Assembly: GCA_023399465.1 (NCBI GenBank)
Contig: JAEWPB010000113.1
Coordinates: 1-20,456 of the forward strand
DNA from: Pseudomonadota bacterium
GTDB taxonomy: Bacteria > Pseudomonadota > Alphaproteobacteria > Rhizobiales > Rhizobiaceae
Reading direction: 5' to 3'
DNA: 20,456 bases
Under the pieces are notes generated by a model. That model was given only the letters and a program-made list of their open reading frames with translations, ran no database searches and was not told the DNA's origin. Shown in pieces: positions 1-10,110 of the stretch; the first letter of the stretch is position 1; every line of letters begins with the position of its first letter. Both the position numbers and the translations under genes were made by a program.

Positions 1-361
1 TGCCGGGGCCGTGCATGTCGAAGCCGCGTCGGCAGGCGAGGCACGTGCCGCCGGAGATCTTCGGATGGACGATCACCGGATCGCCGACCTTGATGCCCTC
101 GACCTCCTTGCCGACCGCCTCGACCCAGCCGGCATTCTCGTGGCCCATGATCAGCGGCAGCAGGTTGTCGCCGGAAGGATCCATGTGCGGCCGCCAGATG
201 CCCTCGATGATGTGCAGGTCGGTGCGGCAGACGCCGGCGCCGCCGATGCGGACGATGACGTCGGTCGATTTCTCGATCTTCGGGTCGGCGACCTCCTGCA
301 GCGTCACCCACCGGTCCGCCGTCAGCGCGTCGTCATATTGCGTCAGTACCTGTGCCTTCAT
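1..361 (-). CDS. Zinc-dependent alcohol dehydrogenase, N-terminal part (runs off the left edge)
   Basis: The first 120 codons of a medium-chain, GroES-fold alcohol dehydrogenase lie here; the gene continues beyond base 1. The start is the ATG at 361 (reading MKAQVLTQYDD), preceded by a strong AAGGAGGAG ribosome site. Visible family marks are GAGVCRTDLH, whose Cys and His are catalytic-zinc region residues, and GHENAGWVEAVG, which holds the second zinc ligand His-Glu. The start of a Cys-rich lobe (GGTCLACRRGF) follows, where the structural zinc or an equivalent loop sits. Such enzymes oxidise primary or secondary alcohols with NAD(P)+ in the cytoplasm. It is divergent from an AcoR-type activator and has a consensus sigma-54 promoter about 50 bp upstream of its start, so it is probably inducible by an alcohol or aldehyde. 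The substrate cannot be read from this fragment. Confidence 0.9.
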   Translation of the reverse strand, partial: MKAQVLTQYDDALTADRWVTLQEVADPKIEKSTDVIVRIGGAGVCRTDLHIIEGIWRPHMDPSGDNLLPLIMGHENAGWVEAVGKEVEGIKVGDPVIVHPKISGGTCLACRRGFDMHGPG

Positions 362-411
362 GTCGTCGTCTCCTCCTTGGCGGGAAGTGCCCGCAGTCGA
401 CGACCGAAACC

Positions 412-426
412 GCAAGCGCCGTGCCA
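412..426 (-). promoter_or_regulatory. Sigma-54 (-24/-12) promoter of the alcohol dehydrogenase gene
   Basis: On the minus strand the word is TGGCACGGCGCTTGC, which matches the RpoN consensus TGGCACG-N4-TTGC at every defined base. The expected transcription start is near 400, leaving a leader of about 40 nt before the ATG at 361. The neighbouring gene encodes a sigma-54 activator, which supports the call. Confidence 0.85.
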
Positions 427-469
427 GATACAAACACTGTGCGAATTCAGAATGATAAGCGTAATCCTG

Positions 470-496
470 GTGAAATCTTCCGTTCACCAAGTGAAC
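470..496. promoter_or_regulatory. Probable activator binding site (upstream activating sequence)
   Basis: GTTCAC-CAA-GTGAAC (482-496) is a perfect inverted repeat with 6-bp arms. A further GTGAA half-site at 470-474 pairs with TTCAC at 483-487. The centre lies about 90 bp upstream of the expected sigma-54 start, the usual distance for an enhancer-binding protein. That the divergent AcoR-type regulator binds here is inference from position and symmetry. Confidence 0.5.
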
Positions 497-588
497 GTTC
501 GCCGCGTTACACTGTTCAGTTTCTGTATATTGCCGGGGATACACGCATGACGTTATTGTCATTGGAAAATGATGCATGAGGAGGAGAC

Positions 589-2463
589 ATGCAGCATCTT
601 TCCGGGATGGACCGCGCTCGAAGTGCACTCGAGCGCGGCGATCGCTTTCCCATGGGCACGTTGCCGCCGGTCGTGGCCGACAGCTGGCAGCGCTGCCGGG
701 AGCTGGGGCTCGACCCGCGGTCAGAACCGCGTCAGAACGTCATCGCGTTTTCGCAGGTCAATGACCGACGCGAGCAGAACGCTGCGCTTCGACGGCTGGC
801 GCTGGCGGAAATGCAGCTGCTCTATTCGCAGATCGCCGGGTCGAACTTCATGATCGCGCTCGGCGATGCCGACGGCATCGTCCTCGACACGATCAGCGAC
901 CAGCATTTCGCCGACAGCGCGCCCGGTCGCTCGATCATTCCCGGCAGTGTCTGGGACGAAAACCAGCGGGGGACCAATGCGCTGGGGCTGGCCGCGATGT
1001 ATCACAAGCCGGTCGCCATCTACGGGCGCGAGCACTATTTCAGCTGCCACGGGCACCTCAGCTGCATGGCGGCCCCCATCCTGAATTCCCGGGGCGAGAC
1101 GCTCGGATTGCTGGATGCCTCGTGCGCCCACGAAGCGCGCCAGGAGCATACCCATGCCCTCGTGCGCATGGCCGCGGCGCAGATCGAGAACGGACTGATC
1201 TTCCAGGAGTGCTCGAAAAGCTTCATCTTCGCCTTCCATCCGCGGATGGAATATCTCGACACGATCTCCGCCGGCCTGATCTCGGTTTCGCGCGATGGCG
1301 CCATCATTTCGCTGAACCGCCCGGGCATCAAGCTACTCGCCGGATTGCCGGCGATGATCGGCGGTCATTTCGATGAACTGTTCGAGGCAGGGTTCGGATC
1401 GGCGATGGACGGGCTTTTGAACGGCGGCGTCATCCGCATTCGCGACCGCGCCGGCAGCGGCCTCTTCATGGTCTGCCGCCAGATCGGCCTGCGGCAGGCG
1501 ATTGCCCCTCAGGCGCCAGCCAGGCGTCGCCCGGCGATGCCGCCGATGGTACAGGCGCGGCACGAGCCGTCCTTCGTTTGCGACGATCCCGCGATCAGGC
1601 ACTCGATGACCGACATCGAGGAAGCGGCGGCACTTCGCATGCCGGTTCATGTCACCGGCGAAACCGGCACCGGCAAGGACCTGATGGCCCGGCATGTCCA
1701 CAATTTGAGCGGCCGCAAGGGCGAATTCGTAGCCCTCAACTGCGGCGCCATTCCCGAGAACCTGTTCATCGCGGAAATCTTCGGCCATGAGCGCGGCGCC
1801 TTTACCAATGCCCGGGCAGAGGGGGCCCTCGGCCTGGCGCGCACGGCCGACCGCGGAACCCTGTTCTTCGACGAGGTCGCGGATATCCCTCCCGCCGCCC
1901 AGACCTCGCTGCTGCGCTTTCTCGACAGCATGGAGGTGAGGGCCGTCGGCGGGAACAAGACCCACAAGGTCGACGTCCAGATCGTCTCGGCGACCAACCG
2001 CGACCTGAAGGAAATGGTGGCAAACCGCACCTTCCGCGCCGATCTCTTTTATCGCCTGAATGCCTTCACCATACGCCTGCCGCCGCTTCGCGCGCGTTCG
2101 GATTTCGGCAGTGTCGTGCGACACCTCATGGAAGAGCTCGCACCCGGCACGCCGATCACCGATGCCGCGATTGCCGCTCTCTCCAGGCATTCCTGGCCGG
2201 GCAATATCAGGGAACTGAGAACGGCGCTGCAGCGCGCGCTGGTTCGCCGGCATATGGAGTTTGTCGATGAGGATTGCTTCGGCGCGATGGAGGCAGCGGT
2301 CGAGGGCGATCAGGACAGCTGCGAGCTTTGCCGCGACCACCCGCTGAGCCGCACGAAGTGCCGCGAGATCCGGTCCGTTTTCAGGACTACGGAATGCAAC
2401 ATTTCGCACACCGCGCGGCAACTGGGCCTGTCACGGACAACCGTCTACAAGCACGTGCGATAA
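589..2463 (+). CDS. AcoR-type sigma-54-dependent transcriptional activator
   Basis: A 624-residue bacterial enhancer-binding protein. The N-terminal third (about 60-210) is the GAF-type sensor of the AcoR family, with ENQRGTNALGLA (124-135), the Cys-containing HYFSCHGHLSCMAAPI segment (149-164) and GETLGLLDASC. A PAS-like stretch covers about 220-300. The AAA+ domain (about 325-550) shows Walker A GETGTGKD (357-364), the sigma-54 contact loop GAFTNA (403-408, canonical GAFTGA), Walker B GTLFFDE (423-429), FRADLFYRL with the arginine finger (482-490) and sensor II GNIREL (538-543). A CxxC-containing linker (578-591) leads to a Fis-type helix-turn-helix at the extreme C-terminus (602-624). The start at 589 follows a GAGGAGGAG ribosome site. 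Family members sense small metabolites such as acetoin, alcohols or aldehydes. The divergent dehydrogenase is the obvious target; the inducer is unknown. Confidence 0.9.
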   Translation: MQHLSGMDRARSALERGDRFPMGTLPPVVADSWQRCRELGLDPRSEPRQNVIAFSQVNDRREQNAALRRLALAEMQLLYSQIAGSNFMIALGDADGIVLDTISDQHFADSAPGRSIIPGSVWDENQRGTNALGLAAMYHKPVAIYGREHYFSCHGHLSCMAAPILNSRGETLGLLDASCAHEARQEHTHALVRMAAAQIENGLIFQECSKSFIFAFHPRMEYLDTISAGLISVSRDGAIISLNRPGIKLLAGLPAMIGGHFDELFEAGFGSAMDGLLNGGVIRIRDRAGSGLFMVCRQIGLRQAIAPQAPARRRPAMPPMVQARHEPSFVCDDPAIRHSMTDIEEAAALRMPVHVTGETGTGKDLMARHVHNLSGRKGEFVALNCGAIPENLFIAEIFGHERGAFTNARAEGALGLARTADRGTLFFDEVADIPPAAQTSLLRFLDSMEVRAVGGNKTHKVDVQIVSATNRDLKEMVANRTFRADLFYRLNAFTIRLPPLRARSDFGSVVRHLMEELAPGTPITDAAIAALSRHSWPGNIRELRTALQRALVRRHMEFVDEDCFGAMEAAVEGDQDSCELCRDHPLSRTKCREIRSVFRTTECNISHTARQLGLSRTTVYKHVR

Positions 2464-2497
2464 CGGCCCACAGCAGCACTCGCGGCGGGCCCGATGC

Positions 2498-4030
2498 TCA
2501 ATGCCCGGCCGATGCGCGGATCGGTCCGGCGGCGGCATACACCCTCTGCGCGATCCCGGCGAGGACGATGAGGGAGACTGTCGCAAGGAGGCAGGCGGCC
2601 ACGAAGCCGAGCGAAAAGCCGTCACGCGCGATCGCCAGCCAGTCGGCATTCTCCATGCCGAGCGCCACGGCGTTCTCGACGGCGCTTGCCAGCGTCGACC
2701 GGCTGGCATCTGCGGCATGCTCGGGCAGCGCCGACAGATCCGCCTGCTGCATGGAAATGCGGTAAAGCACAGTGCTGAGGCTGCCGAGCAAAGCAACGCC
2801 CATCGCCCCGCCGAATTCTCCGCTGGTCTCCGAAATGGCGGATGCGGCACCGGCGCGCTCCGGCGGCGCCGCGCCGACGATCAGCCCCGTCGTGGTCAGC
2901 ACCACCGGCACGAAGCCGATGCCGATCAGGCCGCTTCCCACGAGGACTGCGCCAAGGCTCTGGGCGTATGCCGCATAAGCCATGACCAGCGCGCCGGCGG
3001 CATTGACGATCAGTCCGCCGATGACCGTCTTCGTGGCTCCGAAGCGGTTGGTGACCCGGTACGCCTGCAGCGACATGATCGTGAAAACAACACCGGGAAC
3101 GGTAGACCAGGCGGCGGCCTCCAGCGGCGTATAGCCCAATACCAGTTGCAGGAACTGGTTCTGGAACAGGAAGATGCCGAAGGCGAAGAACACGCCGCAC
3201 AGATTGACGAGCAGCGATGCGGTGAAGGCAGGAATGCGAAACAGGGTGAGGTCGATCAGTGGATCCGCGAGTTTTGCCTGCCTCGACAGGAAGGCCGCCC
3301 CCAATGCCACGCCGATCGCGATCGGCAGGAGATGGACGGCCTGGAACCCGTCCATGGCGATATGCTTGAGACCATAGATGATCGGGAGCACGGCTCCGAG
3401 CGACAATGCGACGCTCGGCAGGTCCAAACGGGCGCTCTGTTCGCTGCGGTATTCGGGAAGAAGGAACGGCGCTGCCCCGAGGAGCAGTATCATGATCGGC
3501 ACGTTGATCAGGAACACCGCGCCCCAATGGAAGAACTCGAGCAGCACGCCGCCGATCAGCGGGCCGACGAGGCCGCCGAGCGCGAAAGCCGTGCCCCATA
3601 CGCCGATCGCGCGATTGCGCTCCGCTTCGACGGCGAACATGTTGACGACGAGCGACAGGGTGGAGGGCGCGATGGTCGCTCCGGCGATGCCGAGCAGGGC
3701 GCGCGCCAGAATGAGCTGGTTCGCGGTCTCCGCGAAAGCTGCGAATACCGACGCCAGTCCGAAGGCCGCGCAGCCGATGAGAAGGATGCGCCTGCGGCCG
3801 ACCCGGTCGCCGAGCGATCCCATCGTCACCAGAAAGCCGGCGACCATGAAGCCGTAGATGTCGTTGATCCACAGCAGTTGCGCTGCCGTCGGATCGAGGT
3901 CGGCGACGATGGCTGGCATGGCCAGGAACAGGACCGAAAGGTCCATGGAATAGAGAAGGCAGGCGATGGAAAGGACGATCAGGCCCATCCATTCGCGGCG
4001 ACCTGCGGCGGCGGCCGGCATTGCACTCAT
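2498..4030 (-). CDS. MFS drug exporter, DHA2 (EmrB/QacA) family
   Basis: A 510-residue, strongly hydrophobic inner-membrane protein with about 14 predicted membrane segments, the topology of the DHA2 proton-drug antiporters. Segment 1 contains LLYSMDLSVLFLAMPAI, with the conserved membrane-embedded Asp. The loop between segments 2 and 3 contains GSLGDRVGRRRILL, the MFS motif A. The start at 4030 (MSAMPAAAAGRREW) has AGGAG seven bases upstream; an in-frame ATG at 4075 lacks a ribosome site and would add 15 unlikely residues. It lies 83 bp downstream of the SRPBCC gene on the same strand and may be co-transcribed with it. It meets the AcoR-type gene tail to tail with a 34-bp gap. Substrates cannot be inferred; lipophilic cations or antibiotics are typical of the family. 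Confidence 0.88.
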   Translation of the reverse strand: MSAMPAAAAGRREWMGLIVLSIACLLYSMDLSVLFLAMPAIVADLDPTAAQLLWINDIYGFMVAGFLVTMGSLGDRVGRRRILLIGCAAFGLASVFAAFAETANQLILARALLGIAGATIAPSTLSLVVNMFAVEAERNRAIGVWGTAFALGGLVGPLIGGVLLEFFHWGAVFLINVPIMILLLGAAPFLLPEYRSEQSARLDLPSVALSLGAVLPIIYGLKHIAMDGFQAVHLLPIAIGVALGAAFLSRQAKLADPLIDLTLFRIPAFTASLLVNLCGVFFAFGIFLFQNQFLQLVLGYTPLEAAAWSTVPGVVFTIMSLQAYRVTNRFGATKTVIGGLIVNAAGALVMAYAAYAQSLGAVLVGSGLIGIGFVPVVLTTTGLIVGAAPPERAGAASAISETSGEFGGAMGVALLGSLSTVLYRISMQQADLSALPEHAADASRSTLASAVENAVALGMENADWLAIARDGFSLGFVAACLLATVSLIVLAGIAQRVYAAAGPIRASAGH

Positions 4031-4113
4031 GCGGTTCTCCTGCGAAAGATGCGCGCTTCCGTAGTGATGTCCCAAATGCGCGGGCGAATAACAGTCGGTG
4101 GTTCTGCGTCCGG

Positions 4114-4563
4114 TCAGGCCCGGTGGCTTGCTGTTTCCTGAAGGAACGTCTCAAGCCGGTCGAAGTTCTGCTCGTTGGCAGCAGCGATGAATCTCTCGAG
4201 CTCGACGATTTCTTCGCTCGGCTCGAAATACATTGTCCAGGTCAGCCTTGTACCGGCTTCTTCCTGGGAAAACAGCATTTCCATCCGGAAGACGTGGATC
4301 GGCTCGTGGTGGACGAACACGATCCTGTTCGGCGCCTCCACGATTTCGAAGGTCGAGCGGTTGCGGAAATCCGTGCCGTTGGACGCGGTCATCGTGATGA
4401 TCCAGCTGCCGCCGGGCACGAGATCGAAGCGCTCGATGAGGTTGGTGAAGCCGTTCGGGCCCCACCAGTGACGAAGCTGCTCAGGATCGGCGAAGGCGTC
4501 GAAAAGCGTTCGCTGATCGACGGCGAAGAGCCGCTCGTTCCGGATCTCGATCACATCGGTCAT
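4114..4563 (-). CDS. SRPBCC / AHSA1-domain (Aha1-like) protein
   Basis: A 149-residue protein of the START/Bet v1-like SRPBCC fold, AHSA1 (Activator of Hsp90 ATPase homologue 1-like) group. Marks are RLFAVDQRTLFDAFADPEQL, HWWGPNGFTN, PGGSWIITM near the middle, FEIVEAPNRIVFVH, and the closing amphipathic helix with the NFDRLETFLQE signature. These small cytoplasmic proteins form a deep hydrophobic cavity, and most have no proven ligand. The chosen start (ATG at 4563) has GGGGAAG upstream. The in-frame ATG at 4587 would begin just past the carB terminator and is less likely. Its position upstream of an exporter gene could mean a ligand-binding or detoxification partner, but that is speculative. 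Confidence 0.85.
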   Translation of the reverse strand: MTDVIEIRNERLFAVDQRTLFDAFADPEQLRHWWGPNGFTNLIERFDLVPGGSWIITMTASNGTDFRNRSTFEIVEAPNRIVFVHHEPIHVFRMEMLFSQEEAGTRLTWTMYFEPSEEIVELERFIAAANEQNFDRLETFLQETASHRA

Positions 4564-4590
4564 GGAGACTTCCCCGATTGCTGCCAAAAC

Positions 4591-4615
4591 TGCCGCCCGG
4601 GTTGGCCGGGCGGCA
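4591..4615 (-). terminator. Intrinsic terminator of carB
   Basis: TGCCGCCCGG / CCGGGCGGCA form a perfect 10-bp GC-rich stem around a 5-nt loop, followed on the minus strand by GTTTTG. It begins 12 bp after the carB stop codon. Confidence 0.85.
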
Positions 4616-4626
4616 ATCTGATCCTA

Positions 4627-8121
<3,495 letters not shown>

Positions 8122-8140
8122 GATCTCTATCCGTTTTTCC
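8122..8140 (-). promoter_or_regulatory. carB pre-start element shared with carA
   Basis: On the minus strand GGAAAAACGGATAGAGATC directly abuts the carB ATG. carA is preceded by GGAAACGGGATAGAG. The two genes are unrelated in their first codons, so the shared word is not a by-product of coding homology. No standard AGGAG ribosome site is present at either start. Confidence 0.5.
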
Positions 8141-8148
8141 GCGTGCGC

Positions 8149-8179
8149 AAAAAGCCGGCCAGGGTGGGAGATCACCGGC
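8149..8179 (-). promoter_or_regulatory. Terminator-like hairpin in the carB leader (possible attenuator)
   Basis: On the minus strand GCCGG (8179-8175) pairs with CCGGC (8158-8154) around a 16-nt loop and is followed at once by TTTTT (8153-8149). It ends 27 nt before the carB start codon. A hairpin plus U-run inside a leader is what an attenuator looks like, but the stem is short and I see no leader peptide. Confidence 0.4.
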
Positions 8180-8483
8180 CGGGCGCGCGCATTATTGGTC
8201 TTAAAAGGCTAGAAGGGGCTTATAGGCAAATGTTTGCATAAGCGGAACCCCGAAAATTCCGGAATCGACAGAAATCGACAGGCGATCGCGGCGCGATAAA
8301 TGAGGGAAGAACAGGGCACTCCGTTGCGCGGGATCGGGTGAAGGCACGTGGCCCATTCCGCGAAGCGCGGATTGCAGGGGTGGTGCTTCCACGGAGTTTC
8401 CCGTTCTTTCGCCGCAGAGCACTTGAAGCAGGGAAAGGGTTGTTGCAACTCTCGGGGAATTTCAATCAGCTAGAGATTTGCAT

Positions 8484-8993
8484 ATGACATTTACGCCTAT
8501 CCTTGCGGCTCCGCTGGCGATTCAGCTCCATCTGGCGACAGTCATTCCCGCAGCGCTTTTGGGTGCATTTCTTTTGATCCGGCCGAAAGGCACGCCCGTT
8601 CACCGGTTGCTCGGCAAGCTTTGGCTGTTTTTGATGGTGATGACGGCGGCATCGGCCTTCTTTATTCATGAGATACGCATGATCGGGAGCTTCAGTCCGA
8701 TCCACTTGCTGTCCGCTTATGTCATTGTCGGCAGTTTTCGCGCAGTTGCTGCAGCGCGCCGCCACGATATCGCAGCTCATCGCGGGACTGTCGGCGGCAT
8801 GTATCTCGGCGGCATCGTCGGCGCCGGACTTTTTTCTTTCCTTCCAGGCCGGATGATGAATACCGCTGTCTTTGCCGAGACGACCGCGGCAGGGACAATC
8901 CTTGTAGCCCTTGCCCTCGGGCTATGCTTCACGGCGATCGCTTTGCCCGCTCTCCGGGCGATCTTTGTTCGGCAGGTGGGCAAATCGCGGTAA
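8484..8993 (+). CDS. DUF2306-family integral membrane protein
   Basis: A 169-residue membrane protein with four hydrophobic segments: about 8-30, 45-60, 72-88 and 108-160, the last probably two passes. It has the family pattern GTPVHRLLGKLW after segment 1, and histidines spread through membrane-proximal positions (QLHLA, FIHEIRM, SPIHLLSAY, AAHRG). The biochemical role of DUF2306 proteins is not established. The ATG at 8484 is preferred over an in-frame TTG two codons earlier; the upstream TAGAGA is a weak ribosome site. It stands alone, 118 bp before the metallopeptidase gene on the same strand. Confidence 0.75.
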   Translation: MTFTPILAAPLAIQLHLATVIPAALLGAFLLIRPKGTPVHRLLGKLWLFLMVMTAASAFFIHEIRMIGSFSPIHLLSAYVIVGSFRAVAAARRHDIAAHRGTVGGMYLGGIVGAGLFSFLPGRMMNTAVFAETTAAGTILVALALGLCFTAIALPALRAIFVRQVGKSR

Positions 8994-9111
8994 GGTGCCT
9001 GCTGAAATCGGCAAAGGGTCTTACAACGATTGCCGCCCGGCTTTATAAGGGAGAAAGCAAGCGGATCTGGAGATCGCATGTTGAAGATCTGCCTGACGGA
9101 GGTGAGCGATC

Positions 9112-10044
9112 ATGGATTGGAAGGGACGCCGGCAATCGGACAATATCGAGGACCGTCGCGGTGCCTCGCCCGGCCCGGGCGGGCTCGGTCGCGACCCGTT
9201 CGGACGAGGCGGCTTTCGCATTCCCGGCGGCGGCGGAATGCGCCGGGCGTCCGGCGGCGGCATCGGCACGATCATCCTGCTCGTGGTCATCTTCTTCATT
9301 CTCAAGGCCCTGGGCATCGACATGCTGCAGGTGCTGGAGCAGGGCGGCATCAGCGGTCCCGGCTATGAGCAGACCGATACCCAGCTGCAGCCGAGAACGC
9401 CCGCCAATGACGAGATGACGGCGTTCGTGCGCACGGTTCTCGCAGAGACGGAAGATACCTGGTCGGGGATATTCAAGGCGGCAGGCGCCACCTACCAGGA
9501 GCCGAAACTGGTGCTGTTTTCGGGGCGCGTCAGTTCCGCCTGCGGCCTCGCTTCGGCGGCATCGGGCCCGTTCTACTGCCCCAACGACAACAAGGTCTAT
9601 CTCGATACCGACTTCTTCCGTGAGCTGAAGCAGCGATTCGGGGCCTCGGGCGATTTCGCCGAGGCCTATGTCATTGCCCACGAGGTCGGCCATCACGTGC
9701 AGAACCTGATCGGAGTCCTGCCGAAGTTCAACCAGCTGCGTCAGCAGTTGAGCCCGGTCGAGGCCAATCAGCTGTCGGTCAAGGTGGAGTTGCAGGCCGA
9801 CTGCTTTGCCGGCGTCTGGGGCAGGTTTACCGAGCAGAAGGGCATCCTGGAGGCCGGCGATCTCGAGGAGGCGCTGAATGCCGCACAGCAGATCGGTGAC
9901 GATACGCTGCAGAAGCGCACCCAGGGCTATGTCGTGCCGGAAAGCTTCAATCACGGTACTTCGGCGCAGCGCATGAAGTGGTTCAAGCGCGGCTTCGACA
10001 GCGGCGACATCAATGCCTGCGATACGTTCTCGAACCCGGTCTAG
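9112..10044 (+). CDS. Membrane-anchored neutral zinc metallopeptidase (YpfJ / zinc_peptidase PF04228 family)
   Basis: A 310-residue protein of the KPN_02809/YpfJ neutral zinc metallopeptidase family. Residues 1-48 form a Gly/Arg-rich cytoplasmic tail. One membrane segment follows (about 51-66, GTIILLVVIFFILKAL), then a catalytic domain that should face the periplasm. The zinc motif is HEVGHH (190-195), in AYVIAHEVGHHVQNL. A downstream ELQADCFAGVWG segment supplies the likely third ligand and is typical of the family. Cys residues at about 144 and 156 (SSACGLASAASGPFYC) could form a disulphide. A GGAGGTGA ribosome site precedes the ATG. The physiological substrate is unknown; the fold and motif are clear, the biological role is not. 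Confidence 0.88.
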   Translation: MDWKGRRQSDNIEDRRGASPGPGGLGRDPFGRGGFRIPGGGGMRRASGGGIGTIILLVVIFFILKALGIDMLQVLEQGGISGPGYEQTDTQLQPRTPANDEMTAFVRTVLAETEDTWSGIFKAAGATYQEPKLVLFSGRVSSACGLASAASGPFYCPNDNKVYLDTDFFRELKQRFGASGDFAEAYVIAHEVGHHVQNLIGVLPKFNQLRQQLSPVEANQLSVKVELQADCFAGVWGRFTEQKGILEAGDLEEALNAAQQIGDDTLQKRTQGYVVPESFNHGTSAQRMKWFKRGFDSGDINACDTFSNPV

Positions 10045-10110
10045 GACGCGCGGGCTGCCACCGGCTGCGCTTGCGCCGTCGTCCCTAGCGGAAGCGCGAA
10101 TGGATTGCCG

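Larger units (their letters stand above)
8122..8483. other. Divergent intergenic region carB / DUF2306 gene
   Basis: 362 bp without a convincing gene; short frames here have no ribosome site and no recognisable sequence. It holds the carB leader elements, a weak minus-strand promoter candidate (TTGCCT-N17-TTTTAA, about 8198-8226) and a tandem direct repeat of AATCGACAG at 8263-8271 and 8273-8281. The repeat period is 10 bp, one helical turn, as for operator half-sites bound by a dimer. The repeat lies roughly 40-85 bp upstream of the candidate start for carB. No clear promoter for the plus-strand gene was found. Confidence 0.5.

Noticed and set aside
2464..2497. Terminator between the AcoR-type gene and the exporter gene
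   Set aside because: Only a 5-bp GGCCC/GGGCC pairing with a long loop is visible and no T-run follows.
2501..4141. A 546-codon plus-strand frame opposite the MFS exporter
   Set aside because: It is the antisense shadow of a clear 14-TM transporter, with implausible Arg/Gly/Asp/His-rich composition.
8201..8465. Overlapping short minus-strand frames upstream of carB
   Set aside because: Several frames overlap with no ribosome site or family resemblance. A leader peptide for carB attenuation was looked for and none was convincing.
10067..10097. Stem GCGCTT / AAGCGC between the metallopeptidase and aldo/keto reductase genes as a terminator
   Set aside because: A 6-bp stem with a 19-nt loop and no T-run on either strand is too weak to call.
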